Shown piece by piece: positions 22,797 through 34,323 of a stretch of DNA of 64,000 nucleotides. The DNA lies in contig NC_037094.1 of the NCBI RefSeq assembly GCF_002994745.2, positions 67,332,319 to 67,396,318 on the forward strand, in the 5' to 3' direction. How positions within the stretch are numbered: position 1 is the stretch's first letter; each line of letters begins with the position of its first letter. Under the pieces are notes generated by a model, which saw only the letters and a list, made by a program, of their open reading frames with translations, did no database searches and had not been told where the DNA came from. Origin of the DNA: Rosa chinensis (taxonomy: Eukaryota; Streptophyta; Magnoliopsida; Rosales; Rosaceae). A program made the position numbers and the translations under genes.

Positions 22797-23431
22797 AGGG
22801 CCTAATTAATTCCTGAAAAATAAAACATTAGAAAACAAATTAAAGAATATCTATATACAATTTACGATTTACACAAGAAGGGGATTTATGATTTTTTTTT
22901 AAATTTAATTTCACAACTAAGTATTTATATACATGTGACACATCAAAACACAGAATCAAGTAGAGATAAAAGGATGGAACGAAAATAGATTGAATTAACT
23001 ACTACTAACACGTTTGGCAAGCTTTCAACCATCAAAACCACAAATCAAAATATGTCTAAGCATAGAATCAATCAAGAACAAGGATGAACGCATACAAAGT
23101 TCTTTTTACTTCCCTTCATCAAATTAACTAGATGAACGCACCACAGTTAACCCTATTAATCTTGCAATTACTAGTGGTAGCTAATCACTAATAAACACAT
23201 TCTTAACGCAGTAAATACATTGGAAGTATGATTAATTTAAGTCAAGAACTCAAGTTAGAATGCTAATCAAGCATGCAAGACTCATTGTTAATTTACCTAA
23301 GTAATTTTAGGTTTTCCACCGAAATTATTAAAACCTAGAACGCTAGTACCTTAATATGGATTTAATTACATGTTCATTAAAATCGAAGTATGCATCCAAG
23401 GATCAATTAACACATAAAAGATGGGATTGAA

Positions 23432-26400
23432 TGTGGTGACCCGAAGACCGGATTACCACAGCGCCGCCTCCCCAAGGAACCCTACGTCCGCGACACTTAG
23501 GGAGTAAGTGTTTTGGGCCTAGAATTCCTCAAAGAGACAAGGCCTTTGGGTTGGAGAACAAGAAATCTATAAGCCTGAAATTCTTAGGCTCGTATAGTGG
23601 GCTTGGCTTGTAACCACAAGATTACGAACTAGGTGAGGAAGCGGAAAGGAAGGTGGTGTTGTGTTGAGTTTTAGAATCTAAGTCAATTTTTAGTTCTTAG
23701 CCCAAGTTTGCATTAAGTTCATTAAATGGTAATTTATGTGAGTCTTCTAGGTCTAGCCCACTAGGACCTAAACTCAAATGGAGGTTCTAACCCTAGGGTT
23801 CCACTTTGGTGGTAAGCAATCACACACATCATCAACCATACATAACGCTACAAAAATTTAGTGAAATCAAGCAAACCAAAAAGAAATAAACTTTAAATAG
23901 AATAAAACAAATTGTGTCCTCCAAGGATTATCCTCCGTACCCTAGCTTCAACAACAACAGCCTACAAAACAAACTAAAGTAGGGGTTAGGCTCCTACATC
24001 CAGTCATTGCCCATGCCCGCCCCCATATCTAAGTTTAAAAACATGAGTTATCGTTTTGATTAATAAAAGAAGTAGATAAAAACTGGTTTGCGCTTCCACG
24101 TGATCATCACCACGTAATTACAATCCCACGGCAATTGATCATCTTTCACAACTTTCATCATAACCGTCCATCTAGCCAATCACTTTCCGGAATTCAATAA
24201 TCACAAGGCTAGAGACAAGGGGGAGTATTCAATAACAAGGGCATGGTGCACACTGCCCACCACCGGTGGCTCAAGGAGGAACAGACCTCTCCTTACATCC
24301 CCATCAATTGCCAACACATCAATCCAATCCACGCAAACCATTTCAAGTTGTAAAAACAGATAATTTCCAAAACATGCAAGAGGCCTCATATAAAACACAG
24401 TATATGCAAGAAAAGCATAGATAGAGTTAAAAGCATCCCCTACCTGGAACTCGAGCTTTCTCTTGCAGCACTTGGCCTCAATGCAACCTTGTAGCAACCA
24501 CCAACCTCACAAGATTCCACCACGATGTCAAGCCTAGATCAATAAGCGGTATTAATAACGATAAACTAGGCTAGCTATTCACTCTTCGAAGAAAACATTT
24601 CCTTTAAATTAATTGCTGACTAATAACCTGACCATTTGGGTTCCAATAAGGAGTTTGCTGTTAGGAAGAGGGGGTAAGAACACTTTTTAAAAGACAAGTT
24701 GTCAAAAGCTGGAAACAGAGTTTAAGTAGAAAATGTTAAGGGCCAAGGAAGAGTGTTCAAAGTACTTGGGATAAATTCTCGGGAAAATTTTGGAAAGAAG
24801 ATGGTTTAGCAACCAAATCAGTGAGATTGAAACGGTTATAGAACTCTAAGTGAAGCCATTTTAAAGAGTAAGGGTTTTAAAGGCTAAAGTAAAATGATGT
24901 GCAGATTCTTTCCAGAAATAACAGCTTCTGTCCACATATTTCAAAATTACATAACTAATTCTAGAAAAATGGTTTTGAGGTGATTAAAAATCCAGAATGT
25001 TCATCTATGTATCTACTATATTTCCCCAGAAGAAATTGACCCCAAATTCTCAATGGTTTAGCTCCAGTTTTGAAATGAATGCAGCTGGGTCAGATTTTAC
25101 TGGAAACTGAAAAACTGCAGAAACTGGGTCTTTTGTGTAAAGCTCCTTTGGTACCCAAAATGGCTGGTTCAGTAGGCTCTAAGACACCTATAGGTTATAT
25201 ATAAAGCTCCTAAAGACTCAAAGTCTCAGTCACCCTTCAATACTATAGGGGGAAGGTCTTGTAGCTCCCTAACATGATGTTTTGAAGACATGGTGTTTGG
25301 ACAACCATAACACAAATAAACTCAATGATCAAGCATGATTTCAATGTTTAAGAATACCATTGTCTAGCACAAATCCAACACACTTAAGAGGCATGTTTAA
25401 TGCTCCTAATGATCTATAGCTCAAGTTACTTTCTAATACTATATGGGCAGGTTCTGTAGCTTGATGACATAATGCATTCAAAACATGATATTTGGACAGC
25501 TACAAACAACAAATAACCTTTGAGCCAAATACGATTCTAATACTCAAGGTGTAGCCATGACCTAGCAGAATCCCTACACATTAGAATGGATGAGAAATCA
25601 AAATTAATGCAGCAAGATACCAACAACAGCAGTGACAAGTTCACAATCTTCAAGAATTCGTAACAACAACCAAGAATATAGAGTTTTATGGAAAAGATGA
25701 TACTCACCAAAGACTAATAAAAAAAAAAAGGTGAGCTTCTCTTGAGGATTTCAACAGGAAAGAGAGCTGAGGGAGCTGATTGGATCGAGTCCAGCCACAG
25801 GCCAAGAAGTTCGCTCAATCCTGAACATGTAAAGTGAAACAGAGACTGCTCAATATGTAAATGAGGTATTTTGAACATATTGAGCTTAAAATCGAGTAAA
25901 CAAAGGGGAACTTGATGGTTCAAGAATCTTACCAAGTGTTTGTACCAGTCTCAAGTATGATGTGAGGGATTCGGATAGAGCAAAAGAGGAAATTCATGCA
26001 GAAATCCGGAACAGGCCTATTTCAGAACAGCTTCCGCTTCAAGGGGTGTACAAGACTCAAATTGACTCCGATTGAGCTGAAATTTGGAGGCTAGATAGAG
26101 GAGACATAGGCGAACAACTTTGTTGAAGAAATTTTTTGATCGGAGGTCCCTAACTAGGAGTTTCGAGGCTCGCAAACAGACTAATGTGTCCAGGGTCGAG
26201 AGGAAAGGTGAGAAGAGAAGGGTGGATGACGATTTCTGGCCTGGTTCTCCCTTTTGAGGGTCTGAGGTGATGTTCTTGGAAGAGTTGCCATATGCATGCT
26301 GGCAACGTGGAACGGTGGAGCTGAACAAGGTTCCTTTCTCTCAGCCCAATTCTGACGTGAACAAGGAAAGAGGAAAAGCTCTTTGCATGTGGACGTGAAC

Positions 26401-27022
26401 AAGGCTCAGCTTGGGCAGATAAATTTGGGTAAAAGTAAGAAGTTGTAAATACCAAGAGGATGAGGAAAATAAAAGTAAAGTAAGTAAATATAAGGAAACT
26501 CAAAAATTAAAATGTGGGCATGACCAAATACAGATTGGGCCTCACCAACTTGTACTTAGATAGGAAAATGGTAAAGTAAGTTTTGTCAGAATTTTGCTCG
26601 AGTTTGAAAAACATAGGGAGTAAATAATTAGTGTTTTTATGAAGTCGGAGGGATAGTTGATGAGTAAGCATCGGGTAAGACGAGTAGGAATTCAACCAAT
26701 TGTTAAGGAATAAAGTAAAATGAGAAATCGTAAACGCACGCACAAGTATAACTCAAAATTATGCAAAGATTTCATTATGAGCTACAAGGACCATATTGGA
26801 TCAAGGGAGATGTTCGGGTCAAAGGTCGACTAACTTATTGGGCTAGGTTCACTAGCATACCCGTCTGTTGGGTGTCCAGAGTAAATTTTGGACTCTAACC
26901 TTACGTTATTCTTGGGCCCAAGGCCCAAGCCCAAACTATTCCCAAAAGTATTTAGCCGAACAAATGTCGCGAAAAAAATTACTCCGTCAAAAAATGATGT
27001 TCGGAATTTCACGAGGTCTACA
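23432..27022 (-). mobile_element. Solo LTR S2 (3.6 kb)
   Basis: On the minus strand runs TGTAGACCTCG...CGGGTCACCACA, with the perfect TSD TTGAA (23427-23431 and 27023-27027). The last ~45 bases resemble the end of S3 (GGCGCTGTGG then TCGGGTCACCACA), which sets the minus orientation. Inside, an imperfect tandem duplication of roughly 230 bp covers about 25140-25580 (shared words AATACTATA, GACATGGTG/AACATGATA and TTTGGACA). No coding domain is visible. Small ORFs at 24201-24497 and 26017-26503 match nothing I know. Confidence 0.85.
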
Positions 27023-27779
27023 TTGAAGCTCGAAATTTACAATCATACAAGAACATATTCAAATCGCAATTTATCAACTTAAAAACCTAAAACCTAAAAC
27101 ATGCTTCATAGTATTCGAAAATCACATACTAAAATCAATCTTTCATCCACCATAAAAATTTGCAACAAAACCAAGAATGAAAACCAAATCGCAAATTTAT
27201 AAAAACCCGAAATAGGTTTACATAGTTCAAAACCGAAAATAGAAAATAGGGTTTCATGGTTACACTTTTTGATCTTCAAGGACGCAAGAAGCTTCAAAAG
27301 GTGGTGGAATGGATGAGAATCACGGAAAGGATGCTTGAATGGATGAATGGATGCTCATGGCCTTGACTTGGAATTTCTTGAATTGTTGCCGAAACTATGG
27401 AAGAGAAAGGGGAGTGTCTGTGGCTTTTGATTCTGAATTTTGTGGTGTGTAGAAGAGCTTCACAAACCTCCTTTATATAGTGAACGGCAAGAGCTAGGGT
27501 TCCCTTGAATTTTTCTTGAATTACATCACTTAGGCCAATAAGAAAATAACATGAGAATTAGAGAGCAAGTAACCTTCTTTTGCCAAAATATTCCATGTAT
27601 GTAGACTATATTTCGGTCTCCTTGTATGTAGAGTCATAATTCAGTACTTATTACTCTATTTTCTCCACAAAAATTCCATTAAAATCCAAAAATATCTCAT
27701 AATATATTTTTAACAAATTACATATAAGTTATTGACAAAAAATGATTTAACAAATACATCTATTAAAGATTGAATTAAA

Positions 27780-28900
27780 TATATAAGGACTAAATTTTAC
27801 AAATAAGGACAATGTGCTCTCCACTTGCCACATGTCATGGGTTAATTTACTTTTTTACCCCTAACTATTTCTTTTGACTTCTAATCTCTTTATAAGGACT
27901 AAATCTTATAAATAAGGACAATCTGCTATCTACTTACCACATGTTATGATTTAATTTACTTTTTTACCCTTAAGTATTGCTTTTGACTTCTAATTCCTTT
28001 ATGTTACCCTTTTTTTTTTTTTGAGAATAATCTTTTTATGTTACTTTTTTTTCTCTTGAGAATAATCCTTTTATGTTACTTTTTTTTTTAGAACAATTCC
28101 TTTTTTGTTTCTCGAGAACAATCCGTTTATGTTATTTTTTTTATTTCCTGAGAACAATCCGTTTATATTACTCTTTTTTTTTTCTTGAGAATAATCCATT
28201 TATATTACTTCACAAAACCTCACTCTCCTACTACTCTCATCTCATTGCCTAATCCAGCTATTGCACTCATCCAATCCTGCTACTGTACTCGCTGCACTCA
28301 TACTCGTCCAGTTCTGCTACTGCGCTTATACTTGTATTCTGCTACTACACTCGTGATCGCCTAATCGTGCTACTGCACTCGCCGCACTCATACTTGTCCA
28401 GTTCTACTACTCATGTTCTGCTACTGCACTCGTCCAATCCTGCTACTGCACTCGTTGTACTCATACCCGTCTAATTATGCTACTACACTTGTACTCATGT
28501 TCTACTACTGCACTAGTTGTACTCATACCGTCCAATTATGCTACTACACTTGTACTCCTGTTCTACTACTGCACTAGTTGTACTCATATCCGTCCAATTA
28601 TGCTACTACACTTGTACTCATGTTCTACTACTGCACTAGTCATCGGCTAATCCTGCTACTGCACTCATCCAATTTCATTTACAGTAGCAGGAGCAGTAGC
28701 AGTAGCTTTATTTATAGTAGCAGGAGCAATAGCAGTATCAGGAGCAGTAGTAGTAGTATCATTTACAGTAGCAGGAGCAATAGCAGTATCAGGAGTAGCA
28801 GAAGCAATAGCAGTATCAGGAGCAATAGTAGTATCAGGAGCAGTAGTAGTAGCAGGAGTAGTAGCAGTAACAGAAGTAGTAGCAATAGCAGTAAATTAAC
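27780..28900. repeat. Tandem and mirrored minisatellites inside M2
   Basis: Three arrays follow one another. A ~112-bp unit with AAATAAGGACAAT is duplicated (27782-28005). About five units around GAGAAYAATCCNTTTATGTTA occur at 28020-28200. Units built on GCTACTRCACT with ACTCAT and CCAAT (28230-28680) give way at 28681 to their complementary theme, AGTAGCAG-type hexamers (to about 28895). A Ser/Arg ORF over the last array is a repeat artefact. Confidence 0.75.
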
Positions 28901-29429
28901 TCATAACATGTGAAACATCCTACTATATACAAACTTGGACAATCGATGCGATTCCTAGATATCCAACCAAACATTTAACTCTGGAACTTTAGATGTATTT
29001 ATGGAGTAGGATTGTTGAACACAATATAGCTAACGAATATACAAATGCAAGATGCATGCCATCAAAGTAGTATTCTTGTTCTTTTAAATAATACATCAGT
29101 GGCTTCTCAGAAAGAGTGAGTGTTGAGGATGCAAACAGCAGCAGCAGTGATACCACACTCTCACTTTGTCTCTCTTGTTAAACATTGCAGCAACACTAGT
29201 AGCCGGCAGTTTATCACCACAACTTCAAAAAACAGTAGCCTTTGGAGCGTCTCTGAGATTGCTGAAGCTGTCGGTGGCAGGATTCTGAAATGAAGTCCTC
29301 TTGGAACCATTTCTACAGACACCAGAATAATAATGCCGGAAATTAAACCAAAATCAAATTCTTACATGTTTAAAATCAACATCACACAGATATAGACTGA
29401 GATACTCAAATCCAACTCTTTTATTACAT

Positions 29430-29770
29430 TTCTCACAAGCTAAACACAATCCACATGCATAACACTGATTCTGAAACTAAAGCATATCAGATCAAGCTCA
29501 TCCAGTTCATCAATTTCCCCCCAAATTTTCTCAGAAGCCAAATAGATTCTCCAAATTGAAATGAAAAACGAGAACAAATAGATTGAAATAGCGACCCGAA
29601 AAGCTTTTTTTTCGATTTCGAGTTTGCGAACTCGCTTCTCGCAATCCTCGGTAGGCGGCAAACGCGTTGGTTGTCTGCTTCGAGCGGCGGTTGGCCTTCT
29701 TCATCATCTATTGTTGGAAATTGGATCGATTAGTAAGAAGGAAGCGAGCTGAAACCCTAATGGAGTCGCT
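29430..29770 (-). pseudogene. Gene-like 5' end captured in M2
   Basis: On the minus strand an AGGGTTTCAGCTCGC segment, typical of plant 5' UTRs, is followed by an ATGATGAAGAAGGCC start at about 29708. The frame reads MMKKANRRSKQTTNAFAAYR and ends within about 60 codons. Base composition is higher in GC than the surroundings. This looks like a fragment of a host gene carried by the transposon (a Pack-MULE pattern). I do not recognise the protein. Confidence 0.35.
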
Positions 29771-30591
29771 GAAAGGGTAATGTATAGATCTGTTTTGACG
29801 TTGGCTGTTTTTGGGTATTAATATTGGGTCAGTGGTAATGCCCGTAAATTGTGATGAAACTCGAGCATTTTAGTCATTTTACATTAACACTAGGAGTCAG
29901 GCTTGCATTATTTGGCTTTTGGGCTTGGGCTCATGTCCTTATTTGTATAAATCTTTTTGAAAGTAGGTTTTCTGTGTTTACATCTTTGGTCATGTGCTAT
30001 TATGTAATTTTCTAATATATTTTTGCTGAAATTCCTTGATATTCTCTCTTATTTTTCACGGCAACAGCAATTAGAATGGGCTATAGACTCCTCAAGATGT
30101 CATAGAAGGATCTAGAGACTCAGGTGCAAGTCACATGCTTCAAACTTCGGGCCAAACTCTCCCAAAATGGGCCAATTCGAAATCCATCTCATATATTGAC
30201 GAAATTCTTCAATAATCTAGAACATTCTTGACTGTCTTGAGTCATCTTCAAGACACAACATCTCGTAGCCTCACCAAGTCTCCTAGCAGCATCAGGACTC
30301 CTAGCGTCTTCAGGTTTCCTAGTCCAACTAGGACTCTGTCATTTCTTCATTTCCATGCACATTTTTCCGAACTTGACTCCTAGTTGCATTAGGATTCCTA
30401 CTTCAACTAGGATTCCTTTTCCTAGTAGGACTGGGAAAACTTCATTTCTCCGTTTCATCTCATTGCCTTTCATTTCCAGACTCAAAACTACCTAAAAACA
30501 CAAAACAAGTTAGAAATGACATTGTTAAGGAAATAACTAAGCAAAATGTAGAGAGGAATATACTAAAAATATAGTAGAAATTAGCCCAACA

Positions 30592-32690
30592 AATACCCCC
30601 ACACTTAGCATTTGCTAGTCCTTTAGCAAAAATCACACAAAACACTAACTAACTAACTAAGACTCAACAAAACACTAAGTATGAAAATCCTAAAATGCAA
30701 ACTAAAATAAAAACGAATGAAAATCAAACAAAACAAAGACTCCAACGTTTACAAGGTTAATAACTATAACCCCTTCAACATATTGTCTCAGAAATCTCAT
30801 ACTTACACACCATCAAGAATAACACTCAACCAAGAATTAATTATGTATTTTTCGAGAGTTAAATAAAAGATATACCCAACATGTAAACATGTAGGACTTA
30901 GAAGCAACAATGGTGAGTGGATGGAGCTTAGCATATGTATACAAGTAATGATTTACCTCATAAAGGATGTACACTCTTTCTTCTCTTAGAATTCATGGTT
31001 CATGCTTAAAAGCTTTTTATTCACTCAAGTATATGTGAGAGATGATAAAATCTCACATATAAGAAACGAAAAGCACACATATATAATTTTTTTTCAAAAG
31101 ATCTCATGAAAGATATCAATCGCATGCATGAATGAACCCAAGCCATAAGTTTAACAGTTATAAACGCATCTCCACATATCAAAGGCTATCCCATCTTAAA
31201 GATCTAAAGGTCTTATAAAAAGGGTTGTAATGGGGCCAAGGTTTAGGATTAAAAGAAATGAAAGGTATGGAAATAACAAATGTGTCCTAAAAACAAAATA
31301 GAGCCCTTGAAATATTTTCATTGTAGTCACCAAAGCAATCTCAACGTCAAAGCCCATAGAGGTTGAAAAATAGGGCCTAATAACATCTTGTTGGGCCTCT
31401 GCTTCATTCTAGACTTCAACTTCATAATGTAAAAATGCAAAAGTACACAAAAACTCAAACAATTTCAATATAAAGCCGTATCATACTTTTCTTTTTCACA
31501 AATTTATTTCTTTTTTCTTTTTTCAAATGTTTTCTCTATTTTTTTTTTTTTTTTCATGGCATCACCATTACAAAATAATTCCCATGGACATTTATACCCC
31601 CACACTTGAACTTTCACCTCTTCTCAATCTCATTCTTCATGCCTTCCTTCTTTGCAAAGTCTAAAAAATAGCTGCACTAAGACTTTAGAATAAAAGGGTA
31701 AGGATGTAACTATACTACGGTTAAGGGTAAAGAATTTAGGGTGATGAAAGAAAATGCTACAAATGTAGGCTCAAAGGGGTTAATCTAGGGGAGTCCCATG
31801 ACGGGCACAAATATGGACACAGGCTTATTTGGCAATGACGGTAAAATCCTAAAGTGTCTTTAATCCTTTCCGAAATTAGGGATATATATTGATAAAAGTT
31901 TCAACAAGTATAAAAGTGAATTCTAGTATTCTCTAGTTCATTAAACTTAATCTATGGCATGTAATTAATCGAATGAAAGATAATGAGATCTACTAAGCAT
32001 TGCCAAGAAATTCAAGAATATACACAAGGTATATAACATTAATCACTCCAAAGAAAAAGGGTATATGGGCTCAAATTCTCACATGGGTTATTTTGAATCA
32101 AACTTGTTTTAGCATGCTCATAATCTGTACCATGTCATCAAATCTATATCCACTACACAGTTATATATCACATATACATCTTATTTAACCAAAGAAAAAT
32201 AACAAACATCATCTCAATATTGTGATCATCTTTTAGACATGCTTTCAGAGATATAAACTCATCCTAGAGGGCGATCCTAGTGACTCAAAAATAAAACAAA
32301 AGACTCAAACAAAAAAATTTTAACTCCTAAAAAGAAAAACAAAAAAATTTTAACTCCTAAAATTTTTTTTACGACACTTTATATTTTTTCCTGATTTTTC
32401 AATTTTTAACTAACCTAAAAACAAAACCCTAAAATCAACAAAGTTAACGTTAACCTTCCCCCCACACTTAAATCATACATTGTCCTCAATGTAAAACAAT
32501 TCAAAGCATCCAAAGCATAAGATAAGCATATAAGGGAATAATCACGAACCACTTTATTGAATAACCAAAAATTACAAAACAACAAAATAACTAACCAACG
32601 AAAATTGCAAAAACACTAACCAAATAATTGTTCCAAAAATAACTAATGAAAAATAAAAGAAAAGATAGAGAGATCAAATCTGGTTTCTTT
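30592..32690 (-). other. H 3' non-coding region and polypurine tract
   Basis: The polypurine tract is at 30592-30609 (minus strand AAGTGTGGGGGTATT). A second purine copy within an ACATTGAGGACAATG-type context lies at about 32458-32490. Between them is AT-rich sequence without ORFs, parallel to 61200-62928 of G. A duplicated CAAAAAAATTTTAACTCCTAAA pair sits near 32308-32360. Confidence 0.7.
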
Positions 32691-32741
32691 GGGGTGCCTC
32701 CCATATAGCGCTTGGTTTTAACGTCTTCTCAGCCTAGACGT
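32691..32741 (-). ncRNA. Conserved Athila post-pol hairpin motif (H copy)
   Basis: On the minus strand: ACGTCT, loop AGGCTGAGA, AGACGT, then AAGCGCTATATGGGAGGC and ACCCC. G has the equivalent at 61145-61195 with different arms (AGTCC/GGACT) around an almost identical loop. It is proposed as an RNA structure; no function is known to me. Confidence 0.55.
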
Positions 32742-32799
32742 GGTCTTCCTTTTTGCTCCTTAAGTGTTGGTGCCTTCAAAGCCTCCCTTTGGGTTTGGA

Positions 32800-34323
32800 A
32801 TTGTGTTGCTTGGAAGCTTCCCTTGTTCATGGGACTTGGTCATAAAGTCCACCACTTGCCCCATTTGGTTTTTTAGATCCGCTATATCCTTTCCTTGATT
32901 TTGTTACCCTTGAATCAAAGCTGGAGTTGAGGAATTAAGCGTCTCAATGATCTTGTCACAATTAGGGGACGTTCCTTGAGCTTGAGGTCTCTGATAAAAT
33001 ACTCCCTGAGGTCCTTTATTGTAGGTATTCTGATTAGCACTTTGAACACTATCATTATCCTTCCACCTAAAGTTAGGGTGATCCCTCCAACCTGGGTTGT
33101 AGGTGTTGGAGGAAGGGTTATTCCTTGGACGAGCTTGCCCTTGATTCTGGTTCTGAAACCCTAAGTAGTTCACACTTTCCCATCCACCATTCTCTATCAA
33201 TTGGGGACATTGATCAGTCATGTGTCCTTGAGTAGAGCATACCCCACAAATTGGAGATACTCCCTGAACCTTTGGCATTAAAACTTGTGACATAAGAGAA
33301 GTAAGCTTGTCCAATCTAGCATTCAAATCCGAATTGATGGTCACTTCCTTCACTTAATGAGTTGTTGTCCTAATGCCCTCATATTTTTTAGCATTGGCAG
33401 CCCTATCAGCAATCAACACCTTCCCTTGAGCTGGAGTCTTGTCCACAAAAGTGCCTCCACTAGCAGCATCTAACATTTGGCGCTCAAGAGGGAGCAAACC
33501 CTCATAAAAGTATTGCAAGAGGCTTTCACCCTTGAACTTGTGTTGGGGACATTGCGCTAAAAGGGATTTGAATCTTTCATAGTACGCAGGATATGACTCA
33601 TCTTCAGGCTGTTAAATCCCAGTAATCTTCTTCCCATAGTAATAACTCTTGAAGCAGGGAAAAATTTCTCTAGAAATGCCTTCATCATGGCGTCCCAAGA
33701 AGTGACATGTCCATCTGGAAGTTCATACAACCAATCTTTGGCTCTATCAACTAAGGAGAAAGGGAATGTCTTCAGCTTGAAAATGTTCTCATCTGCCTCA
33801 GGTGACATCATACTTCCAACTACAAACTAAAACTCCTTCAAATGCTTGTTAGGGTCCTCCATGAAGAGTCCATGAAATGTAGGTAATCTATGAAGAAGTC
33901 CACCCTTAATCTCAAAGTTAGCAGACTTACCCTCAGCAGCTGCTGGGAAAACAATGGAAAGAGGAAGCCCTCCTTCAACAGTGGATGTAGAGAGGTCCTT
34001 GATACTCTGGTTAGCTTCATTATTTCCTCCAAGACCAGCCATTTCGTACTCTTCTTCTTCAGGGGGTGGCGTATAAGTTGGTGAAGGTGAGAGAGGTGAT
34101 GAGATCCGAGTGGTGAGTTAGATGATACAAGAGGTGATGGCATCAAAGATGGTGGAGATAGAGTTGGTGTAGGTGATGTGGATTCCTCTAAAGAGTGTAA
34201 GATCCTCTTCCCTTGATCGTTGAATGTGTATGGCTTGCAATTCAAAGGAGAAGGTCTTCTGTATTCAAGTTGTGGAGGATTCTTCAAACGTTCAAGTCTT
34301 TCTTCAATCTCTTGTGCACTAGG
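32800..34323 (-). pseudogene. H gag
   Basis: The start codon is at 36217-36215 (MSEPSKIP...) upstream of solo LTR S3; the rest runs from 34318 down. Blocks: AQEIEERLERLKN, then FEIKGGLLHRLPTFHG, DPNKHLKEF, FPFSLVDRAKDWLYELP, TSWDAMMKAFLEKFFPASR and a C-terminal CCHC knuckle CGVCSTQGHMTDQC. The tail QNQGKDIADLKNQMGQVVDF parallels the 56950-57010 part of G. Frameshifts near 33825 and 33620 and stops near 33355 and 32900 break it. Residue order matches G gag throughout, so both are Athila. After SNTIPNPKG the frame ends and pol is missing. Confidence 0.85.

Larger units (their letters stand above)
27712..30012. mobile_element. DNA-transposon-like insertion M2 with 12-bp TSD
   Basis: Flanked by TAATATATTTTT on both sides (27700-27711 and 30013-30024), with the uninterrupted site visible in the other H LTR near 38370. 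Ends have short inverted similarity (AAATTACATA on the left, AAATTACATAATAG on the right reverse complemented), and TACAAATAAGGACA occurs subterminally at both ends in inverted orientation. That suggests a MULE-like element, although the TSD is longer than the usual 9-11 bp and could include chance matches. A retroposon is less likely because there is no poly-A end. The interior holds minisatellites and a gene-like 5' end. Confidence 0.6.
20707..30591 (-). repeat. H 3' LTR, in four pieces
   Basis: Pieces 20707-20792, 22802-23431, 27028-27711 and 30025-30591 together give about 1.97 kb, matching the 1987-bp 5' LTR at 36980-38966 in order. A TATATAAA box (minus) lies at 27479-27472. Beyond the right end the minus strand reads AAGTGTGGGGGTATT, the polypurine tract. 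Many substitutions separate the two LTRs, so H is old. Confidence 0.9.

Noticed and set aside
28578..28913. Ser/Arg-rich ORF
   Set aside because: Translation of the AGTAGCAG-type minisatellite in M2.
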